DNA of 54,159 nucleotides from Ettlia oleoabundans (taxonomy: Eukaryota > Chlorophyta > Chlorophyceae > Chlamydomonadales): the NCBI GenBank assembly GCA_019693395.1, contig JAAMXP010001972.1, positions 17,856 to 72,014 of the forward strand, in the 5' to 3' direction. Shown here piece by piece: positions 31,263 through 43,600 of this stretch (position 1 is its first letter; the number at the start of each line of letters is the position of its first letter). Under the pieces are notes generated by a model. That model made no database searches. It was not told the origin of the DNA and saw only the letters and a list, made by a program, of their open reading frames with translations. The position numbers and the translations under genes are program-made.

Positions 31263-34257
31263 ATGCGAGCGCCACTCGTGCTCGTCGCGCTGCCTTTTTG
31301 CGTTGCAGGTGCGTTCCTTGCAGATTGCCTAATCCCGCCTGCGCCGAGCGCCATGGCGCTCCCACGGGAGCCAGCCAGCCACCCCGTCGCTTCCAGTGGC
31401 TCTGCTTATGCCACCTGCACCCTACCACCCGTCACCTCTTGCATGCAGGTTGCCTTCTTGTGGCGGCAGTGCAGACTGACACCAGCAGCCCGGTCTGTGA
31501 CCAGTTGCCCCCTACATTCCTCAGGCTGCTTGGGCAGATCCCCGCACCACCATCGGATCAGTTGTGCTCTTGGCTGGTTAGGGGCGATGATGACCTTGTG
31601 AACACCTGCGATGCACTGGCCATCATTGAAACTGGACTGACAGCCACCTCGAGACGCAGCCCCAGCTGCAATGCGACTGAGCAGGTCAGATGGGCTTGCT
31701 TGTACTGCAGACAGTACAGGCATGGCGGAGTCCTGAGGGACTCGCATGGTCGGCTTTGCCGTGGTCCGAGCCTTGCATGTGTACTTGATGATGAGATAGC
31801 GTTAGATGGCAGCTGTGTCACAACTCACATCCACATCACTGAGTCAGGCAGTGCCATCCTGTACCTCTTGTGCAGGAGTTTGACTGGTCTCTTCACAGTT
31901 GCTGTGCTGCTTGCTGCCTGCAGTATCCTGTGGAAGGGAACCCCGACCCGCTGGAAGACGCCCGCCCGCTTCCGCCCGGGAGCTTTGACAATGTGCCAGA
32001 CATGTATGCAGCTGAGGGTGCCACATACTACTGGTACGCGTAATTGAAATAAGTCCTTTGCGGTCTCTTCTCTTGTCAATTTTTTGATGCCCCACCAACT
32101 GCAGCGCTTGCACTGCCAGTGTTGCTGCCACCCACGCCACGCACTGTCCACGTGCGGTGCCAGTTCTTGTTGCTGTTGCTGAAACCATCATCCGTCTGTC
32201 GCCGGTGCCTGTGTATGCAGGCTCTATACTGTACTTCGCAGCCTAGAAAGCTTCCTGCCTTGTGCCCAGGAGGGACTTGCCTGGCAGCCGCCGCCTGGAT
32301 GGCGGGTGCACACAGATCTGCAGCTGAGCGAGACGGGCGGAGAGCAGGTGCTATTTGGTGCAGTGATCGTGAACCAAGACAGCAGGCAACTGGTTGTGGC
32401 GCTTCGTGGCACCTTGACAACCTATGAATGGGGCCTAGATTGGCAGTACAACCAGGTGCCCTTGTGCTGCTACACTGCTGCCCATGCTGTCTGTTTGTCC
32501 CTCTAGTGTTAACAACTGCTTTGCTGCTACGCTGTAGTGGGCCTGTGCCCTGCCTTTGCACCTGCTTGCTGGGCAGCGATGGCCGCCTGCCACCATTTCT
32601 TTAAGTGCTGCGTCAGCGAGCAGCACTTGCCGCCGTTCATGATCCCGTCTGCCCCAGCGGGTGGGAGGTTTACATGTGCACCCCTTGCCTCCTGTGGGTT
32701 TCCATGCTGCAGACGGACCTCCACCCCCGACCTGTTTGGCACCCCGGTGCATATGGGCTTCAGCACAGCGTTTTCACAGGTCTGGCCAAATATTGAGGCA
32801 GCTCTGGAGGATCTAGTGGTAGCCAACGCCACAGCAACCCAGGCAAGCCTTGCTTCTGCTGTGCCCGCCCAGCCATGTCATCATCCAGGCAACTGCGCAA
32901 GGCTACAGTGCTGGGATGCATGGCAGCAGTGGAGCATGTTGCTCATAGTGGCTGGGACATCTAATTTAGTAATCTTTTCACCCCGGAGGCCTAGTCCCGG
33001 TCTTGTTTCTCTTTATGCCCCTCACAGGTGTTTGTGACGGGCCACTCACTGGGAGCGGCTGTGGCTACGCTTGTGTCGTACGCGTCACAATCTTACCTGG
33101 ACAGTCAACTGGGAGAGGATGCGCCAACTGTGGATGCCGTTTTGGTGGCGCCGCCCAACGTCGGACCCCCTCCCTTCGTGGCAAACTTCAATCAGCTGGT
33201 CAACGCCCGACGCATAGCTTTCCAGTATGACATCGTGCCACAGAGCCCCTGCATGCCCTCCATGCCCGCCTGTAGCGGCTTAGCGGCTGACAGCGGGCCT
33301 GTCGGGGCGCTACTCACTGAGGCAAGTTGTACTGTGCGTTGGTGCTGTGCTGGGGAAGGCTTGCAATGGCTGCCCGTCTACCTTTGTAGGTTGCTTCATA
33401 TCACTGCTTTTGCCCTCTGCACACTTGGTCATCTGCCTTTGAGCAGTGTGCTGATCCTATCCTAGTTTTGACTGCTTGGGTGACCTTGGAACATGGTCCC
33501 TCTCGCTATCCACCGGCTCTGACATGCCCCAGTTCGACTTCCGTGCCGCAAAAGTCGGCCTGCCCCACTGCAACCCTTATTTTGCTCCCCACTGCAACCC
33601 TTACATCCCTGACAGGCTGGGGTCAGCGTGGTGCCCACCAACATGCCAGGCAACGTGAGCAGCTGGGCATATGGCGAGGTTGGGGGCAGCTTACCTATCA
33701 TGGGCGATGACATGCCACAAGTGAGCTGCGGCGGATCTGTGTTTGTGATTTGTGCAGCTCTCGTAGCATCGGGGGAGGAGGGCTGAAAGCAGAAGGATGG
33801 CCAGTAAGGAGGGGGGGGGGTCTTCCCGTCTGCCTACTCGGTTTTGAAAATTGCACAGTGATGGAAATTGCTTAGTATGATATCGCTGTTGCTCTTGCTG
33901 CTGCAGGATGCTGAGTCCTGGCCTGCACTGCAAAACATTCAGCTCTGCTGGGCTATTCCGTACCTGCTGGCCTCCCACGTCTGCTCATACACCTGCTTCA
34001 CCAGCCAGTTTTCCACCGACCCGGCCGCCCAAGCCAACAACAACTGCTGGTTGAGTCTGATGGCGCCTGGCACACAAGGGTCCTACTGCTTGGGCTGGCC
34101 AGCGGCTTACCCTAATGTAAGCGGGGGCAGTGGACCTTGACCACCTGCCAGTATGCTTTAGCATTGTTGTTTGTTGCAGGCTGGATGGGAGTTGTCCTGT
34201 GCTGACAGTGCTGGGGTGCTGCGCGTTGCAGATCATGGAAGCACCTGGGGCGCCTAG
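31263..34257 (+). CDS. Secreted class 3 (fungal-type) lipase
   Basis: Nine exons: 31263-31308, 31449-31684, 31924-32033, 32221-32463, 32713-32842, 33028-33321, 33616-33720, 33907-34116, 34180-34257; 483 aa. A signal peptide (MRAPLVLVALPFCVAGCLLV...) spans intron 1. The lipase core contains QLVVALRGTLT (oxyanion strand), DLFGTPVHMGF and the nucleophile elbow VTGHSLGAAVAT with Ser262. Asp323 in FQYDIVPQ fits the family's catalytic Asp, and a His near the C-terminal part (for example His412) should complete the triad. Many Cys in the last 150 residues (CSYTCF, NNNCW) suggest disulfides and secretion. It hydrolyses ester bonds of acylglycerols or similar lipids. Introns 5 and 6 have GC donors. 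Exon 4 ends at 32463, not at the GT at 32456, because only this gives the frame NQVPLRTSTPDLF. Intron 8 is only 63 nt. Confidence 0.9.
32843..32844 (+). other. GC splice donor, lipase intron 5
   Basis: CAG|GCAAGC. It joins ANATATQ to VFVTGHSLG in frame. A GT-type donor 24 nt downstream (GCT|GTGCCC) is also in phase but matches consensus poorly. Confidence 0.7.
33322..33323 (+). other. GC splice donor, lipase intron 6
   Basis: GAG|GCAAGT is the ideal GC-donor consensus and joins GALLTE to AGVSVVPTN in frame. Confidence 0.8.
33563..33603. repeat. Direct repeat beside the acceptor of lipase intron 6
   Basis: The 17-mer ccccactgcaaccctta occurs at 33563-33579 and 33587-33603 (24-bp spacing), ending 12 bases before the intron acceptor at 33615. 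Confidence 0.8.
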
Positions 34258-34963
34258 CACTCGGTGAGTACCCACCAAGGGGCACTGATAAATGAACATG
34301 AGTTAACATGACAGGAGCCTGTGAGAAGCTTTGGGGAGCAGAAACGACGCCACCCCATCGACCCTGCCTCCAACATGCCTCCCAACGGCACCAATACCGT
34401 GCTGTGACATTTATTCTGATACATTGACAGCTTCTTCTCCCATTTTTGGTATTTTAATGCTGGAGGCTGCCACTAAGTGTATATGCAGATGGACAGTGTG
34501 TGACTGCAATGGTTCGTTGGCCAAGAAGCAAGGAAGGGCTCCTGGTCTAGAGACATTCAGATCCAGACTGCTGATGCATTCCCTGACAGCTTATGTCCCA
34601 CATCGAAAAGCAAAGCGAATATTAGGCATAAGGTCACAGATGAGTGCCTGTCGACAGGTATGCTGCTGCCGTACAAGGGCGCAGTGCATCCGTCAGCCTT
34701 AGATAGGCCTTCCGACACTGAATCACGGTCAAGAAGCTTCAAGATGTTTCCTTGGTGGTTTGTTACGATTCTGGGCGCCAAGCTGACAACTCGGGCAGCT
34801 TCCCACTGGAGCACTTGAATGTGCAGCAGCGACAATACACGAGTCTGCTTAAAGCATCAAACGCGTGCCGCGGCCGCTGGTTGGCGATCGAGGGCAACAC
34901 CAGTTGAAGTCTGGAACGTCGCCGCCGCCAACCTTCAGCTGCCGTGTATGTAGTCTTGCCACA
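34258..34963. other. Spacer between lipase and DNA polymerase eta genes
   Basis: About 700 bases holding the lipase 3' UTR and the polymerase promoter. No TGTAA was noticed close to the lipase stop. No other gene was recognised. Confidence 0.45.
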
Positions 34964-37900
34964 ATGGATGTGCAAGGCTTTGCTGGCCGCGTGATTCTCC
35001 ACATCGACTTCGACAGCTACTATACCCAGGTAAGGGTAGTTGCTGGGCTTTCTCCAGCCCAGAGTACACTCACATTGGGTAAAGTAATTGGCACCGGCAC
35101 CCGACAGGCACTCCCGTGAGCTTGCTCCATGTTGTCCAAGGCCACCCACCATGTTCCACCTGCAACATGTCTATTTGTTGTGCTTAGGTGGAGATGAAAC
35201 GGCTGGGCATCCCGCGCGAGACGCCCTGTGCTGTGCAGCAGTGGGAGGGTGAGTCCACTGCTGTGAGCCCACCTGCTTGCTGCAACAGGCAGTGTACAGA
35301 ATGCCGACAGGGGGTTGAATGCCCTTGTATGTCTTGTTGATTCCGTTGATTGACCTACCTGCAGGCCTCATTGCCGTCAACTATCCTGCGCGTGCTAAGG
35401 GGGTGACAAGGCACATGCGGGTAAGCAGTCGCCCGTTCTCTTGGTTCGTACAGAAAGCAGAGCTTTGCTTGCTGCCAGCACAACCTTCCATCTTAAGGTC
35501 ATGCAGGCACTGTACTGGCCTGCCCCTTCTTGCACAGCAGGGTTTGCACACTCCACTCTGCAGGTTAAAGAAGCGCAAAAAATCTGCCCAGAACTTGTGA
35601 TGGTGCATGTTGAAACAATAGGCAACGCCCTAGGGGAGGGGCCCGCTGCTGGCGGAAGCGCTTCTAATGCCGATGCTGGCCCAGGCAGCACCGACGGCGG
35701 CAATGGGGCAGGTGGTGGCGGCAGCGGTGGTGCAGCAGGGGAGGAGCACAGCCGGCTGACCCAAAAGGCATGCCTGGAGCGGTACAGGTGTGTGTACCGC
35801 CATCAGGAGTCGGCAGAAGGAACAGCAAACAGCAGCGCTCATCTGTTCGCAAGGATCTGCTGCGCTATCTCCCTGCTGCTGTGGTGGCTTGCCGGCAATT
35901 GAATGAGCAGCCCACGCCCTGCCCGGCTCTCCTTATTCAACTCGCACATGCTATGCAGGCGATCTACCGCTGAGGTGTTGGTGCTGCTCCACCGCCTGGC
36001 CCCTGCTGCGGTGATAGAAAAGGCGTCCATTGACGAGGTGGGTTCTGGGCTTGCGTTTATTGCATTTTGACCTGGCAACCAGCTCAGATGCCTCTGAGCC
36101 AGGTGCACTGTCGCAGGGCACAGCGGCACGTATGCTGGCCAATCCCATCCAGCCACTCTGTTTACTCAAGCCGTCGGCCTGGCCTAGTGTCCTCTCCCCT
36201 TTATCCCTGTTGCATCCAGGTGTACATGGATGTGACGGCAATGGTGGATAAGGAGGTGCAGGTGATGCGTGCTTCTGGGATGGGACAGGAGATGAGGTCG
36301 TGTCGATAGCTTCATCCTGCAGGAGCGATTTTCAGGCCTGCGGCATTGCAAATGTATTGGTTGAAGGGTTGTATGACCACATTTGTGGTATGACCACGTG
36401 TGTGCGTTGTTTTTGCACCCTTTCAGGCTCACACTGGCGCCGCTGCCAGCAGCGTGGATGGCTTTGCCTGGGGCTCAATCGTGATTGGTGGCCCGCTGGA
36501 TGTGACGAGCGAGTTTGAACGGCGGCTGGCGGCGGGAGCGGGCATAGCGTGCCGTCTGAGGGGCGCGCTGCTGGAGCAGATGGGTGACTGAGCGGCTGAG
36601 CTGGGGCTGGAGGCCTGAGATGGCTGTATGGAGTGCCTGGAGTGGCACCAGAACAACTTGTGTCTTCGCAGTCGTTTGCGAGCCATTTGCAAGCGAACGG
36701 AGTCAGAAGTGTTGCATGTTAGCCAGTTGCAGTTGTAGTATGAGGGGCAGCATTGGCCTGTGCCACTTACATTGACAGCTGCTCTCCTGAGGTTTGATCA
36801 CAACCCCTGCTCCCCTGCCACTGTGCAGGTTACACGGGTGAGCACCGCCTGGCCATCCTACCTGGATGACAAAGGCATCGTCGCATGACATGCGTTGCCT
36901 CCAGAATCAAGCACCTGCTTCGTGTGTACATATGCTGCCCTTTGCTGAGTTTGTGGATTGACAGCTACTTGACAGCTGTATCTTGACAGCTACTTGCCCA
37001 CACCTTTGTCCTCACTACACCCTCCTTGCTGCTCTCTTCACATGTACGCCTGCCCAGCGTCCGCCGGCATAGCTGCCAACAAGCTTCTTGCCAAGGTTGG
37101 CTCGGCCATGCACAAGCCCAACCAGCAGACCGTCATCCCGCCTCGCTCAGCGCAGCAGGTCATGCAGGTGCGAAAAGTTGTGCGTGATTGATTGCATGCA
37201 GGTGAACAACTTGTAGGCAGCAAATTACTTGTGTGGTTTGGCTACCTGAGGAGTGTCAGTAGTATGTGTTGGGTGTTAACTCGTTATCAGGTACTGTGCC
37301 TGGCATATGTTGCCACAGCCAGCCCGTTTGCATATGCACACCACTGTTGCTTTAAACTGCTAGGTTCGTTCCTGCCCCTCACACAGGACCTGCCTCTCGG
37401 CAAGCTGCGGGGCTTTGGGGGCAAGCTGGGTGAACAGCTGGAGGCGTTAGGCTGCACCACTGCTGGCCAGGTGCGTACATTCAGCCTGATGCGCACTGGG
37501 GCCTGATGACTGGTTACAATCAGTTGCAGGCATGTGTTTCAGGGTCAAAAGGGAGGCTGAAAGAACGAGCACAGCGCCCACCATCCGGAGCGGCATTGTA
37601 GTGGCGGTAGCGCTGGGGCCGTGAGCAAAAAAAAATACATTCCTACCAATGCATAGCAGTGATACAGCCTTGGGCTGCATGCGCTTGGGGCAGTTACATC
37701 AGTGAAAGCCTTGGCTAGCTGCAAATTTGCGCTGGAGTTTGCCAGCATACCTCAGCTTCATTGTGCATGCCAACCGTCTGTGGTGCAGGTGCAGCAGCTG
37801 CCGCATGCAACGCTGGTGTCCCACTTTGGAGCCGAGCGGGCGGCAGCAATCGAACAGGCGGTGAGACTGCTGCTGGTCACTACAAATTTAGGCGTATCAA

Positions 37901-39871
37901 TAGCGTTACGGGTTTGCTTTTTGGAGAGAACCGAATCGACATGTTTGAGTTTGCTATTTCTGGACATCACAGTCATCAGGCAACTTCTGCTCTGCTGTTG
38001 CAGGTGCGCGGCGTGAGCCACGAGGCGGTTCAGGAGCGGGAGCGCCCCAAGTCCATGCTGGCTGCCAAGTCCTTCAACCCCACACGGGACATGGCAGCGC
38101 TTGAGGGATGGATGACTGTGCTGGCGCAGGTGGGTGGGGTGGATGGGTGGATGGGTGGGTACCCCAGTGGGTGGTTGGGCGGGCGGGCGGTGGACTGGCA
38201 CAGCACACTGGCTGAGGCCGAGGCTCAATGCTTCCTGGCTGGGTGTCAGGTGGCTTGATTGCCGCCGCCATAGCCAGGCATGCCTCCACAAAGCACCACC
38301 ACGGCCTGCACTGTGCCAACCTCACGGCATTCATGCCATGCCTGGCTGCAGGAGCTGGCTGGGCGCATGGCCACAGATGAAGCGCAGTTCCGCCGGCGGG
38401 CCAAGAACCTGGTGGTGCACTACAGGTGCGTGGCCGGGTGCACATTCGATGTGCCACTTTGTCTGAGTGGATTTCTGCTGCTGCCAGTGCACGATGATCG
38501 TGTGTGTATGTCGATGAGAAGTACGTGTTGAAGGAAGGGCGGCAACGGCACCATGTCGGCTGCATGTATCTCTCGAAAGCTGTTGCCAGCAGCTAGGGAG
38601 GTGCTCTGCAAGCACCCTTGACGTGAAAGCTGGTGGAGCAGCCTGGCCACCCACCCAATTTACACTCAGCTGCCGCGCCGTGTTGCAACTGTCGCCTGCA
38701 GGGGTGGAGCAATGCAGGGCGGCTCTGATCGCAGCAAGTCCTGCCCCATGCCCCGCCCAGGTGGCGGGCCCCCTGATGCCGCCACAATTGCAGCAGCTGC
38801 CTTCAAGCTTTTCCAAACCAAGTAAGAGCAGCGGCTGCCTGCGGCAATGTGCTGTCATTTTGCTGATTGGTTCTTCTTTGATTGTATAACATCAATTGAC
38901 AGCTTGTATGACATGGTTGCAAGGCAACAGAGCTCCCGGGACGGCCCTGCAGGTGCGGCATTGACGCGTTGCCCTGCAACCGGCTGGCCATCTCGGCTGC
39001 TGATTTCACAGACCTGCCAGTCAGCGGCAGCGCGATCACTCGATTCCTGGTGCCAAAGGCGGCCGCTGCAAACGGCGCCACGGGAGCGGCATCTGTTACA
39101 GATGGAGGAGCTGCGCTGGCGGGTAAGGCAGACGGCGGGAGTAGGCTGTCTGAGGATGGCGATGCTAGCACCCAGCAGGCTCCACCCGCACAGCATCCAG
39201 AACAGCAGCAGTCACAGCAGCACCACCACCAACAGCAGCAGGGAAACCAGCGCCAGCGAGGGGCATCAGCTGCAGGCGCCCCCAGCATTAGTAGCCTGTT
39301 TGAACGTGCTCAGAAGCGGCAGCGCTTGGTGGGTGCTGCCCAGGAGGAAGAGAAGCATCAGCAGCAGCATCAACAGCAGCAGCACACGCAGCAGCAGCAG
39401 CACACGCACGGACCCCCTCAGCACCAACAACCCAAACCTGGTGTTGCAAGTGCGCCAGGACTTTCAGGCATCAGCCTAGCCGCCCCTGATGCAGCCGTGC
39501 CTCAAGCGCCAAGCAGTGAGGCAGCAGCAGGGGCAGACACGGGTGCAGAGGTGGACCCAGTATCAGGAGGTCCATCAACAGCGGGGCCAGCAGCACTGTC
39601 AGCAGCCGCGGTAGTGGGCCCAGTCGCAGCGGGCCCTGCAGCAGCAGGGGATGCAGCAGAGGACCCGGCTTTGGCCACAGTGGATGTGATTGAGCAAAAG
39701 CGCATACTGCAGGACATTCGAATGCGGCAGGTCCTAGATCGCAGCGGCTGCGGGAATGCAGGCCAAGCAAGCAACAAAGCATCGTCGCGCCACGCAGGGC
39801 GGCAGGCCAGCAAGCAGCAGCAGCAGCAGCAGCGGGGCATCTCGGCGTTCTTCACCAAGCAGGGTGGATAG
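34964..39871 (+). CDS. POLH: DNA polymerase eta (Y family, translesion synthesis)
   Basis: Fifteen exons: 34964-35029, 35188-35248, 35365-35420, 35564-35787, 35959-36037, 36220-36261, 36427-36583, 36829-36837, 37058-37167, 37387-37470, 37789-37860, 38004-38129, 38352-38425, 38702-38821, 38953-39871; 732 aa. It copies past UV photoproducts such as cyclobutane dimers in the nucleus. Catalytic features: HIDFDSYYTQVE (Asp15), AVNYPARAKGVTRHM, KASIDEVYMDVT (Asp161, Glu162), then YTASAGIAANKLLAKVGSAM and LPLGKLRGFGGKLG (helix-hairpin region). A Gly/Ser-rich insertion of about 45 residues sits in the fingers/palm region (exon 4). The tail from about 450 is Gln/Ala-rich and ends with a canonical PCNA-binding PIP box, QRGISAFF (720-727). 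A helix VIEQKRILQDIRMRQVL near 680 may be a ubiquitin-binding element (inference). Exon 8 is a 9-nt microexon. Confidence 0.95.
36829..36837 (+). other. 9-nt microexon of DNA polymerase eta
   Basis: GTTACACGG lies between acceptor AG (36827-36828) and donor GTGAGC (36838). It completes Gly, adds Tyr-Thr and begins Ala, giving the family-typical G-Y-T-A-S-A-G-I-A. Skipping keeps frame but deletes three residues of a conserved strand. Confidence 0.85.
38132..38159 (+). other. G-rich run with G-quadruplex pattern at a splice donor
   Basis: GGG-T-GGGG-TGGAT-GGG-TGGAT-GGG fits the G4 pattern with loops of 1, 5 and 5 bases. It begins at the donor of polymerase eta intron 12, on the RNA-like strand. 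Confidence 0.5.
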
Positions 39872-39971
39872 TGCCGGCACTTGGCGGCAGTGGCAAGCTG
39901 ACCCTATGCGTCTGGGCCTTGTATTCCACTTGTGAGTCATGGCCATTTGATGGAGTGTTGAAGCCCAGTAT

Positions 39972-39976
39972 TGTAA
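39972..39976 (+). terminator. TGTAA polyadenylation motif of polymerase eta
   Basis: TGTAA 100 nt after the TAG at 39869-39871. Confidence 0.5.
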
Positions 39977-40202
39977 ACTTTGAGAACACTCGGTGACAGA
40001 GGGAAACTGACAGAGGAATCTAAGGCTACAAATGCTGTTTCGTCATGTTACTGCTACCTTTGCAAGTATGTTGACTGACATCCACCAGTTGAGTGCTTCG
40101 CCAAGCCGCAGTTGTTGGGGCAGTGTGCAACTGTTTTGCCTGGGCTGGTCGTAGCTAGTGCGGGACTACCCCGGCAGGCATCAAAGCATGGAGGGGTTCA
40201 TG

Positions 40203-40207
40203 TTACA
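40203..40207 (-). terminator. TGTAA polyadenylation motif of the SERAC1-like gene
   Basis: Minus-strand TGTAA about 440 nt after the TGA at 40644. Confidence 0.35.
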
Positions 40208-40643
40208 CATGTAAGTGGTGCAGGGAGGTCCTAACACTGAACAATGAGAACTGACGAGCGACAGGTGTAGAACGGCAAAATTGGGGAGGCAAGCACGCTG
40301 GACTTGCGGGTCAAAAGTGGCATCAGGGTTGAAAGGGGAGCGGCAGAGCAGAAGGGGAGCAGTGGGCATGTCTGCCTGCTATCGATGCCTGCTCCTGTTG
40401 CTAGGTATGTTGGAAAGTCAGATGCTGGCGCTGGGCTGGCATGTCAAAATCCCAGGGCATGGAGTCAACCCGCCAGAACGCAAGCAGAATGTTGGGCGAA
40501 TCAATGGAGAAATGAAGTGGCAGTGCAGAAGGAAGCATATGTATCGAAGCACAGCATGTGTGGTAAGGGTCTGTGTATTGGATGTGTACGTGTACAAAGG
40601 CATAGCGGTGGGATGCCAGCAGGGGCACCCATGTGAAGCCCCC

Positions 40644-43600
40644 TCACAGCACGGAGGCCTCCATGTGATCTAGCCTCCTTGCCTCAGCAGTTGCCCTTGC
40701 CTCCCGCAGCGCTCGCACGCGGCTGTGCAGAAAAGCCATGAGGTGTGTGTAAGCTGGGTCTGAGGGGTCGGTGGGCTTGCACACGCTGATATGGTCGTGG
40801 TTGTACAAAACATGAAAGTCGCCATAGCTGCATCCAGGGCAGAAAAGGGGTCGAGGCATCAATGATGGAAGCGTACAAAATATGGATGCAGAATGGCACC
40901 ACCAATGTGGTAAGCGAAAACAAGTTAGAGAACACGGGGAGGCTCGGAGGTGCAACGGTCGCAATGATAAGGACACAAAGGCGTGTAGTTAGCTAGTCAA
41001 CAAGCTAGCAAGCTTCCTGAGTTTTAAGGGAGGGATTCTTATGAGCGAGTGGGCTTATGTCTGACGGCTGCTCACAAGAGCACACCAGCAACCATAGCCA
41101 TACACCTCAAACATTGCAAGCGTGGAGGAAGGAGGAAAGAAAGAACCGGGAGCAATGTAAGGCATGTTGAAAGACAGCTGTAATTGCCCCGCTGGGCATA
41201 GCAGGGACTCAGGTGTGCAACAGCGGCTCACCCTGGGTATGCTGACTCGTGTGGCACCACTTGTGTGGGGATGTACCCCAACCTGGTGGGCAGCCCCTCG
41301 CCTAAACTGAGCACCGGCAGCTGCCCAGACTTGCACATGGCGCGCACAGCGGCATTCAACTCCTGCAATTGGCAGTTGAACAGGAACAGGCGGCGGCAAA
41401 GTAGCGGTCAAGAGCATAAACAGCGAGATCAGCACCCGGCGGCGGCAGCCACTAGACCCTAGACTTTCCTTAACACATGAAATCAAAATCTGCAGCTGTA
41501 AGAACTCTGCAACGATAGCTAGAGGGCTGCAATCAAGCCAGACAACGTCGAGATACTGCCAGCATATCCCCAGCGGCGCACCCCTTGGTGATGTCCGGTC
41601 TTCAGGCGCTGCACATGCTTGGCTGGTGCGCCGCCCACATATCGCAGGTACCAACCCCAGTCAGCCAGCTTGGAGCCGGCGTGCGGAACTGAGTAGAATA
41701 CGGCACCTGCTGCGCTGCTGTACAACCTGCATATGTGCAGTGTAAAGGATGCGGGAGTAATTGTGGCATGGTAGGGAGCAGGGCCGCAGATGGAGGAACA
41801 GGGCAGGGCTTGGGACTGGAGCACAGCTGGACCTGGGCCTGTCATTGTGCTTGATTATGTGAAACCACCCAGCCTGCTTTGATGAATGCATGTACTTGTT
41901 CAAAAAATCAGACAGCCTGCTGCTCTGCAATCAGCTTCTCACTTGCATTGGAGCCAGCAGGGCACACAACACACCTGCGTAACCTCTCATCCTGCTGCTG
42001 CTTGGCAGTGACGAGTAAATCTTTGACCACTAGCCCACCCATGCTGCAGGCCAGTGCAGCAGGTCGACCAAGTAAACCAAAGCCAGCAGTTATTGTTGGG
42101 TGCTGTACATGCTGCCGGAATCTATCAACATGCAGCATAGTGCAAGCTACGACTTGATTAAAATGCAAACTACGAATTGCCACCGTTGTTGGTGCTCCAG
42201 CAGCTGCCTATAGTGGTCAGCTGGGCTTACCTGTGGCAGACGAAGATGACCGGGCGCTGCCCAACACCTGCCGCCGCCAGCTTGTCCATCATCTGGGCCA
42301 CGATGTGCTGGAAGGGCAGGGACTCACCCTGCAAAAAAAGAAGGCAGGCAGGTGGTTTAGAGAGGTGGCTCCACAGTTCATAAAGGTTGAGCGTCAACGG
42401 CACTCTGGCAGGACTTGTGACAGGCAGGTAAACAGGGCCTTCCACTGCTAGCCAAGGCACGGGAAGCAACAACGGCCGGGCATTGAACAGTGTGGAATAA
42501 ACCCAGCTCTCAGCCGCACAGCCACCCAAGTCACCCAAACCACCCTGTTGGCAACGTGGCATGATGGCGTTCCCCCACAGTGCCCACCCACCTCCCAGCC
42601 GCTGGCAGGCGCCGCATATTCCAGGGACAGCAGGCGGGCCTCAGGTACCTCCTTGGCCAGCCAGGCGGCAGGCCAGCACACGGAGCGGTCCAGATTCTCA
42701 TGGGCCTGCAACGAGGGAGGAAGGAGAGGGAGAAGCTCAGCAGATCATATGGAGATGGGTGGCGTACAGCAGGGCAGGATAAACGCACGGATGTGATTCC
42801 ACTCTGCGATAGGACACAAGTATGTAAGCAGTTGCTCTGCAGCGGCTTCAAACACTGCCAGCTGCTGCGGAGTTGCTGCCATGCCGGCCCGTATACAAGG
42901 TACAGCAACGCATGCAGGAAAAACTGAAAGTAGCGGTGCAAGCCTGCTGACCTGGCCGCGCTCCAGCACTCCCTCCCGCCGCCACGTTGCAAAGGCACCA
43001 CCCCTGATGCCGTGCACAAACACAATATCAAGCAAGGGAGCATCTGCAGGCCGAAAAAGGGAAGGAAGCAAGAAGGCAGATTGGCAGGCTGGCAGCAAGG
43101 AGCCCAGGCTGGCAGTCAGTAGCTTGGCTCGAATCATGTTCTGAACAACAACATGAAAGCAATAACAATAACACATAAGTCCACGACATGGTACAAACAC
43201 AGGGTTTGCTGGAGCAACGAGGGCCAGCCGCCATGCCTCGCTCCCAAAAAGCAGGTGACTTGGTTTGGCTGTGCTGACAGCCTAGCGTACCTGAGGTGCT
43301 GGCCTTTACGCCCTCCCTAGCTAACACCTCATGGTGGGCTGCCAGTGGGTCGAACAAGTGCACCCCATCCTGAAGCGGCAAAGTCAGGAGCGGCAGGAAA
43401 GGTGCCTTCAAGATTCCGATAAAAATTGCGGGGGATGGGCCATCAGTGCAGGGAAAGCGAACACAACAAGTGTTTTCCCAAAGGCTAGTTTGTTTCCAAA
43501 AGGAGAAGTACGCTGACCTGCTGCAATCCGCCCACCTGCAGTACAAGCCGGTCTTGTGGCGGTACAGCTGGCCGCACCACGTCCAGCTGGCGGTCCAGCC

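Larger units (their letters stand above)
39872..40643. other. Convergent 3' region between polymerase eta and SERAC1-like genes
   Basis: About 770 bases between facing stop codons. TGTAA motifs lie at 39972-39976 (plus) and 40203-40207 (minus). No other gene was recognised. Confidence 0.5.

Noticed and set aside
31298..32047. 249-codon open frame covering lipase exons 2 and 3 as one exon
   Set aside because: Parts of it (31685-31923) are intron by splice sites and by the lack of lipase-like sequence; the exon borders keep frame.
32456..32457. GT donor at AACCAG|GTGCCC as the end of lipase exon 4
   Set aside because: Its use would put exon 5 out of frame and reach a stop; the GT at 32464 restores the lipase reading frame.
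33808..33820. G homopolymer run in lipase intron 7
   Set aside because: A simple homopolymer with no further structure; may be a sequencing artefact, not reported as a feature.
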